Shown: positions 58,701-64,000 of the stretch, in pieces | Layout of the letters: the number at the start of each line of letters is the position of its first letter | How positions within the stretch are numbered: the first letter of the stretch is position 1 | From: Onchidella celtica | Lineage: Eukaryota; Mollusca; Gastropoda; Systellommatophora; Onchidiidae | Length of the DNA stretch: 64,000 bases | Direction: 5' to 3' | Assembly: GCA_963931925.1 (NCBI GenBank) | Contig: OZ007583.1 | Location: 11,652,133-11,716,132 of the forward strand | Position numbers and translations under genes: made by a program | The notes under the pieces: model-generated | What the model was told of the DNA's origin: nothing | What the model saw: the letters and a program-made list of their open reading frames with translations, nothing else | Databases searched by the model: none

Positions 58701-58945
58701 GCCTTTAACTCCTTTAACTTAAACTCTCTTTCCTCTTCCTTATCCTTAGCCTCTCTCTCCTGTTGCTGAGCCTTAGCCTCTCTTTCCTCTTCTCTCTGTC
58801 GCTCTTGAGCCTCTTTTTCTCGCTCTCTATCCTTAGCACGCTCATCGCGCAAATCCGCCTGCTGTTCTTTAATCCAGCCGCGTAACTCCTCTCCCTCCAG
58901 GCCAAGTTCCTTACCCAACTTCATTAGTTGTTGGAGTTCCGCCAT
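55706..58945 (-). CDS. gag-pol: Gag-protease-integrase polyprotein of element 2
   Basis: 1079 residues in one frame. An N-terminal Glu/Arg/Gln-rich coiled coil (30-140) precedes a capsid-like region (145-320), a Gly/Arg-rich linker and two CCHC knuckles (C413-C426 and C431-C444). The protease DTG is at 531-533, with LIIGN near 597. Integrase has HHCC (H722, H729, C759, C762), DD35E (D792, D852, E888) and a GPY module near 1030. The C-terminus runs off into non-homologous residues at the reverse transcriptase deletion. Unlike element 1, gag and protease are fused with no stop between. The start is the first Met after the leader, at an MAEL start like the MAD of element 1 gag. Confidence 0.93.
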   Translation of the reverse strand: MAELQQLMKLGKELGLEGEELRGWIKEQQADLRDERAKDREREKEAQERQREEEREAKAQQQEREAKDKEEEREFKLKELKAQQQEREAKAQEQEREIKLREIEARDNQQERETRMRIAELESQKNAPTEAVERQVHNKGGVRIKLPTFDDRKDDIDAFLYRFELNAQLQWGENKELWATYLASLLQGRALTYFKELQREDVQDYDKLKALLLRRFARTEEYFREQFRRARADTREDFAAFVARLTEYFANWVDLAHVGADFAKLKDLMIRDQLYASCHKDLVAFLKENEPATVQEASKLAEAYRTAHPSKPVARAYVQDAGCVAVVEGSPAGLGDRSRQRGAYSGQAQGQRRGYHQSPAYGSGKFDRAGGLGRGNGRGRIVTFADDRRHRDSSSGRDGSRGSRPRAAQRAECWTCGRVGHFSRECRAAKCWNCGRADHISVNCPAGRIAANVDSSSSPYSPNKFHHAAACVTSHNGGGQYSKCPSCEKLLSSGVLPCGRKIPVINSCHTGGGLRVYPGFVGDEPVSVLRDTGSTVVGVHRDCIRDSQLTGETVPCIQFSGAIEKLPMARIMIDTPFLSGEVEAVVGCFPGAQLIIGNVSRVVSPSDENVQAWSQSKGIDFCAAVETRRRVTDKDKIRPLATPAVNLDITPERLARLQREDPSLNPCFGEARTEKTRRYKNGSSSFIVQAGILFRKYVTVSSILKQVVVPALLIATVLHLAHDVPLAGHMGIARTKERVLKNFYWPSIHRDVQVYCKTCSACQKTTHKGRTPQAPLQKIPTVSEPFKKVSIDLVGPIHPATDRGNRFFLTVICNATRWPEAVPLRTITSEAVAEALFAIFARVGIPEQILSDRGAQFTSQMMKELFRLFSIQPITTTPYHPQANGMCERLNSTLKSMLRKVAADRPKDWDRYIPAVLFAYREVRQESTGFSPFEMMYGRSPRGPTDVLRDMMTSPSSGDDEQISVFQYLVDLRERLSSARSIAEEASGIASKRAKDYKDRGSKLRIFKPGDKVLLLLPTDHNKLLMTWKGPYVIERIVSKVDYAIHIDGSVKVFHVDMLQRFHERPEYLYSHTSVEGHT

Positions 58946-59889
58946 TTCACAGATTTATGGTTATGGTATCTATTATAAGACGACCAACCTGTCGGTATGA
59001 TCACTAACGATACGACCAGAGACCTGAGATCACACCAGATATAACAATACCCAGTTGTCCCAAATACAATTCAGAAATTTACCTTTACAGCACAACTAAT
59101 TCTATATCTATAAAATGTATAGCACTATTAATTATAAAAGAAAATAGAACGACAAGAATGAAGAAATACAGTAGAAGGACCACAAGTACGTCAAGGACAA
59201 CGAACCAGACTAGGACAAAGCTTCTACAAAAAAAACACTATAATGGAAAAAAAATGCAACCTACTACGCCGATTACACAACACGGTACGAACAAGAACAG
59301 AGTCTGAAAAAAAGGAACGTATCTACAGATAGGGAGGAGAAGGACAAGAGAAACGTCTTCCTAAAACAGCGAGGAAGATAGAACGCTACAATCTAAACAA
59401 AAATACAGGTCCCTACAGAACTGTTCACTGTGATGAACGAAGTTCCTAGATTAGCCCACCTCCCGAAGAGGACAAACTACGCTCACCACAGCAAACCCGC
59501 GCCACCGCCCGTATAACCTATTACGACAACAAAAACAGCAAAAACAGGGAAAAAGACAAGAAAAGACAGCCCTCAATCCAGGGTACAAAATTTCAGTTTC
59601 ACTTAACTTTCAATCAGCGTCTTATTTAACTTGACGTATGCCGGAGCTCTGGCTGCTTGTCTCCTCTACAGGCTGGCACACACACTCTGGAAAGTTTAAA
59701 TACACATTAACACATATTCATCAAAATACCTGCATCAATACATATTATAATTCATAAACATCCATAAATCATACCATCATGAAATTTCCATTCATCCCAC
59801 GAACAAGGACAACAGCACGAATTCCTAGCACAACAGAAAAACAACTAGATATAACGAATACACAATGTCAAAATGACCACAGGTAAACA
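58946..59889 (-). other. 5' leader of element 2
   Basis: About 940 bp without a long frame between the primer sites and gag. I do not see the hairpin array found in element 1. Confidence 0.6.
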
Positions 59890-59949
59890 GGACGAGCCCC
59901 CAGTGTCACAACGGACGAGCCCCCAGTGTCACAACGGACGAGCCCCCAG
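59890..59949 (-). repeat. Triplicated primer binding site of element 2
   Basis: Three copies at 23-bp spacing (59890, 59913, 59936) of the plus-strand sequence GGACGAGCCCCCA. In element sense this is TGGGGGCTCGTCC, the first 13 bases of the classic tRNA-Pro primer site. Each of the two extra copies is followed by TGTCACAA, identical to the LTR terminus, so the repeat unit is primer site plus LTR tip. Confidence 0.9.
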
Positions 59950-61224
59950 TGTCACAAATCCCAGACTGGGAGATGTAATAGTTTATGACAGGACGACAAT
60001 CACGAACAAACAAGTTTAACACTTAACAAAACAGCCCATCAGACTCACACATTTATTAGACATAATTATACATATAATAGCGCAATTACATACATTATAT
60101 TATTGAAATGACTGCCGTACAACGGCCTTATTCTCACACACACTCTCCCTCGGATCCACAATCCGGTAGTTACTCCTAAAGGCACTTCGGCCTCAGCCTC
60201 TCCCCTCAGGGTCTTAATAGCACATTAATAATTTACTGGCACCGCAGTCTCTCAATATCCCCTCCCTATTGTCATACACCTTAGCACTCCCCTAGCACCT
60301 CAGCAGGGCACTAACACATTATTATTTCCATAGCCATCAACATGGCAACAACATAGTATCAGTTCACTAGCCTATCAACATGGCAACAACATCGTATCAG
60401 TTCACTAGCCTATCAACATGGCAACAATATAGTATCTCATTCACTCTCATATCTACGTCCCTGTCCGTGGCCTGACTGCCACGACTTTATGTGCCTCTAC
60501 TGTCCTACACTGACAGCCTCACTTCTGGCCTATGTGTGGCCTCCGGCCCTATGCTGGCCTATCCCCTGTGCTCATCGAGGTGGCTCTGCGGCCCGTCCCC
60601 GACACCTACAAGAATAACATTACATTGGTATAATACCCTACCATTTCTATTCGCTCCACCTCTCCTTACAATCCATGAGCGTACACACACTAGTTCACCT
60701 TTCACTCACCACACATCTTACGGTAACACACTTCCATCGGAGTACACACTACTCACTCGCGCTACAAATCCATGAACTCACTTTCATCTATCGCTCATGG
60801 CGCACATTGCTATATCCAATATCAAGGACTTCCACATTCCTCACATATACTTATTCACATCATGGTAATAGACGAATATAATATAATACATCAATCATAA
60901 TAATCAATCAACGTTCTACATACCAGTCATTACTGGAACAACACTCATCCGTCTCCCGACTGCTTTCACTTATGTCCGCCCGCTGGGCTCTTATTCACAG
61001 GTCCGCTCCGTCGGACCTTCTAACTTGCAGTGATAGTAATCCAGCGCTTTCGCCTCATTCAGACTTCCCCACCACTCATACACGCACGCTTTTCCCACTT
61101 GTCTGCATGAGTTATTTTTACTCTTCCCCTTTCACGTCTTTTCCTATCCGTCTGTCGTGAGCTCTTCTTATTCTACACCCGCTCTGTAGCAATCCCCTTA
61201 ATTGCACTCACTCCACTCGTGACA
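59950..61224 (-). repeat. 5' LTR of element 2
   Basis: 1275 bp, essentially identical to 53264-54538, including the internal 38-bp duplication. It should hold the element promoter. Confidence 0.95.
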
Positions 61225-61284
61225 CAGATGCGTGTGTAATTTGCAAATATTACCATAATACAAAAAAAAAGATTCTTTGTTAAA

Positions 61285-61380
61285 ATCGGGCAAAAAGAAA
61301 AAAGTTGTATGTTGCGAAATCCTGCGTGAGAAATAAAACCCAAACGATACAAAGCAAACTAAAGAGAAGACAGAAAATTC
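61285..61380 (+). repeat. Dispersed 100-bp repeat, third copy
   Basis: Contains GGGCAAAAAGAAAAAAGTTG and CAAAGCAAACTAAAGAGAAG, as at 36285 and 37078. Confidence 0.65.
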
Positions 61381-61706
61381 TTTGCCCTGGAAGCTATGCT
61401 CACATGAAACTTCAATCCTCCATTTTTCAAAAGTTGACGGAAGGGAGTTCGGTCTTTGTCATTCTAAGGGACAAAATGGTGACGTCACCGATAAAGGTAT
61501 TTATTGCTGTTGTGTAGGCCTAGTACTACCACTACTACTGTTCCCACCAATACCCCCTCTATTGGCCTTGAGTACCCGAACCTTCCTTTCAGTTAAAAAT
61601 ATTTTCATCATTCTCTTGCCCTTCCCACCCTCCCCTCCCTCCACCCACCCCATCTCCCACTTAATTGTCCATGCTTCTAATCGTTATCATCTGCTTATAT
61701 CATTAG

Positions 61707-61825
61707 GTTCATGTTTGTACGAGACCCATACACCAGACTGTGGTCAGCCTGGATTGATAAGTTTCTCCTGCCGGATTTCTGGTTCACTTCAGGAAAACTT
61801 GTCAATAAAGCATTGGGCCATACAG
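61707..61825 (+). CDS. Carbohydrate sulfotransferase, exon 4
   Basis: One base completes codon 166 (Arg), then residues 167-205 and the first base of 206. It carries FMFVRDPYTRLWSAWIDKF, a textbook 3'-phosphate-binding motif (RDPxxRLxSA) of Sulfotransfer_2 enzymes, about 60 residues after the PKVGCT motif as expected. Acceptor ATATCATTAG, donor ATACAG/GTAACG. It leaves in phase 1. This exon gives the firmest family identification. Confidence 0.93.
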
Positions 61826-61941
61826 GTAACGAAATGATGTCACTTATAAAACATCACTAAAAAGGTTTATATTTATCAATAATTATTTATTTCGTTTGGA
61901 GTAGATTACTTATTTGTTACACAGATTGTTTTACTTTAGTA

Positions 61942-62446
61942 CTAGCTGAGGGACCCGGCGTTGCCAAGGATAAAGCTGTTGATTATTTTCAGTTTTGGCT
62001 GATTAGAATGGATCTGCTTCACCCTGGCTGTTTGTTTACATTTGTTTTGTCGTGTGTTTCCCCTTCCTTGTTAGATAAGTCTTGTTGCACTTCCTATGTG
62101 CGTTTATGTTCTACGCGTTCCGCCACCATTTGAGGCGAAGACTGTCATAAAATGGACCAATAATTTGTGCTGCGGACAGGCTGTTTATTTGTGAATACAT
62201 GGCAGTAGGTGATGACATCATGTGTTCGTAGAAAAAGAAAGGACCAGGCGCGGAGGGGGATTAGCGACACAAAGCATATTAAGAAGAACAACTATTTCCC
62301 TACGATTTGGAGATCTCCAAATCTAAAAGAGAATCTTCTCCACGTCAAGAGGAAGGCGCCGTAAAATATGACCCAAATCCGACCTGTATGAGCGGGGGTA
62401 GGTCTTGTTGAAAATCCTGCGAGTATTTTTTTATTATATAGATTTG
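61942..62446 (-). mobile_element. Helitron-like repeat in sulfotransferase intron 4
   Basis: On the minus strand it ends with an imperfect hairpin (CCTTGGCAACGCCGGG) then TCCCTCAGCTAGT, resembling the 3' ends of the array at 11160 but of another family. The other end is near TTATTATATAGA. No open frame. Confidence 0.45.
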
Positions 62447-63352
62447 CAGCAGTTGAAGTTTTCAGGACGCGTAGTGAGGAGTATGCTGTTGCAGTAAGAA
62501 ATCTAGTTTGTTTGGACTCAAATTGACAACTTCATGCGCGGTTTGGCCTTGCAGGAAATGTCGAACTTGCAACAAAATTCTCTTCTTAATCTACGAAGTG
62601 AGAGATCAGTGGCATTCACGGAGTGGAAGGAACGTGGGATGAAAATCCCATCGGCTAGAGAATTGAACTGACTGTTCGGCTCATCAGTCAGTCATATTGC
62701 CCACATATGCCTACAGGTAGCCACTTACCTAGCCAGCATACTTAGGCCGACGAAAGAAAGATTTGTATAGGATTTTCAAAGGGTTGGTAGGCTTACCATA
62801 AGGGCGGATTCCCTACATCAAACCGAAGTGAGCACAAAATGGTAACCAACAGATCTACGTAGGAACGGTGTTATTCCTGCATCCTGTCATTCAAGTGTAG
62901 ACCTGTCGTCAATTCTTCGGGTCGGATGTCCATAGGGTTGTTGGCTGGGGAATCTTGAATGCGACGTCAGCTATTGTAAAGCCTTTAGGATTTGAATGGT
63001 ACACAACGATTAACACACTTTTTAAAAATTTTAATGCCGAAACTTTGCCCTTTTGTCCATATGCTGCACAGTGACTTGATCTACCTCCCGCTCTAGTCTA
63101 TAAATCTGTAAAAAGAACATAACCATAAAATATTTAGATTTTCCCTAAGGGTTGCGTAACGAAACTTTTATGTAGTCTGAGTTAGGATTTTCGTCCCAGG
63201 ACCCGTGTAAGGGATTATTACCAATCAAAATCTCGGTTTCGTCCGAGACCACTCTCGAGTCACTCGACTGATAAAAATGCCGTTTTCCCCAACTTCAAAA
63301 CATTTTTTGTTCCAATCCATAATACTTTTGTTTGTATAATTATTCGTTTCAG
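62447..63352. other. Intron 4 remainder, nothing recognised
   Basis: Unique-looking sequence up to the exon 5 acceptor. Confidence 0.4.
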
Positions 63353-63401
63353 GAAATCAGTCCACCTGTGCCAAACATGTCACTTTTGTGGACTTTTTGA
63401 G
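63353..63401 (+). CDS. Carbohydrate sulfotransferase, exon 5 (gene continues off window)
   Basis: Completes codon 206 and codes residues 207-221 (NQSTCAKHVTFVDFLR, the last codon split), then leaves in phase 2. NQS is a possible N-glycosylation site. The VTFxxFL pattern after the RDP motif is usual in this family. Acceptor ATTCGTTTCAG and donor TTGAG/GTGAGT are both strong. No continuation is found before 64000, so the C-terminus is outside the window. Confidence 0.88.
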
Positions 63402-63780
63402 GTGAGTTTGTTTTTTTTTTGTTTGTCTGATAAAAATAAAAAGAGATGATTTTGGAGAAAAATCTCTAAACTGATCCTGGATATGTCAAAATCAGGTTGC
63501 TTCCAATAGAGATGTCAGTGACAAGTTCAGACTTGCTTAGATATGAGGAATGTTAAAATGATTATTGCGCTTGGCGATTTTGAACTGCCCATGAAAAATT
63601 AGCCTTCACCTCTTTGCACACTGTTTACACGCCTGACATCGACACCTTCCGCCCCCCCGCCCCCCTTTCCCCCTTGTACAACCGTAACGGCATTAAAAGT
63701 TTGAATGACCATGACAAGGTTTTCATACTTGGAAACTGTCAATGGAATTTTGCACAAACTATTTCCCGCCTTCATTAAGG

Positions 63781-63952
63781 CCTGTTTACACTGGTAGGTT
63801 TTAGGAATAGAAAAAAAAGGAATCTGGGACTGTGTGGGAAGAACTCTCCTGGTTTTTCCGACTTTCGCTTTCCGATTTCCCCCTTCGAAACATGACCAAA
63901 ACAAACGATGCGCATCGCTTCTCATTCAGAAAATGGACCAGTGTAAACAAAC
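63781..63952. mobile_element. Possible short MITE in intron 5
   Basis: CCTGTTTACACTGGT and ACCAGTGTAAACAAACAG form near-perfect terminal inverted repeats. The interior is non-coding and has TTCCGATTTCCCCC-type blocks repeated past the right end. Target duplication not seen. Confidence 0.45.
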
Positions 63953-64000
63953 AGCGTTTCCAAGGGGGAAATCGGAAAACAAAAGACGGAAAGCCAGGAG

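Larger units (their letters stand above)
53264..61224 (-). mobile_element. LTR retrotransposon, Gmr1-like order, RT-deleted (element 2, family A)
   Basis: 7961 bp with two 1275-bp LTRs and perfect duplication CAGAT (53259-53263 and 61225-61229). It lies in minus orientation within intron 3 of the plus-strand sulfotransferase gene. I found one LTR mismatch (G near 53628 against A at 60314), so the insertion is very recent. Gag, protease and integrase are one open frame. The reverse transcriptase has lost its N-terminal two-thirds, including the motif A Asp. It cannot supply its own reverse transcriptase as it stands. Confidence 0.95.

Overview
The window is animal nuclear DNA: one spliced host gene set in a dense bed of transposable elements and simple repeats. 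There are no bacterial features. The mix of tRNA-derived SINEs, Helitron-like ends, hAT and mariner relics, a Polinton-type relic and Ty3/gypsy elements with an unusual domain order fits a marine invertebrate. A mollusc is my best guess, but that is an inference from repeat style and is not proven.

Host gene. Five phase-compatible exons on the + strand (42887-43007, 44521-44720, 52606-52781, 61707-61825, 63353-63401) encode the first 221 residues of a type II membrane carbohydrate sulfotransferase (Sulfotransfer_2/CHST type). Both PAPS-binding motifs are present. The gene continues beyond the right edge. Its introns (1.5, 7.9, 8.9 and 1.5 kb) hold most of the right-hand elements.

LTR retrotransposons. 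Two complete insertions lie on the minus strand: 12034-21484 (1417-bp LTRs, TSD ATTGC) and 53264-61224 (1275-bp LTRs, TSD CAGAT). Both place integrase upstream of reverse transcriptase, the Gmr1-type order. The first keeps gag and pol in one frame, separated by a UGA in a CARYYA readthrough context. The second has gag, protease and integrase fused, a deletion through the reverse transcriptase, and a triplicated tRNA-Pro-like primer binding site. Solo LTRs of the second family lie at 684-1867 and 7245-8435. A further family has solo LTRs at 4479-5067 and 31156-31774, and another at 47093-48301.

Other regions. 1-11.1 kb: solo LTRs, hAT-like elements, SINEs and long microsatellites. 11.2-23.1 kb: a Helitron-like tandem array split by the first retrotransposon. 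24.4-26.7 kb: a 26-copy 38-bp minisatellite and a (CTGT)n array. 28-42.6 kb: MITEs, SINEs, a decayed mariner (37.7-38.7 kb) and a 434-bp tandem duplication. 43.4-44.2 kb: a frameshifted relic of an uncharacterised Cys-rich family. 49.9-51.9 kb: a decayed Polinton/Maverick-like (F54H12-type) gene block inside a sulfotransferase intron.
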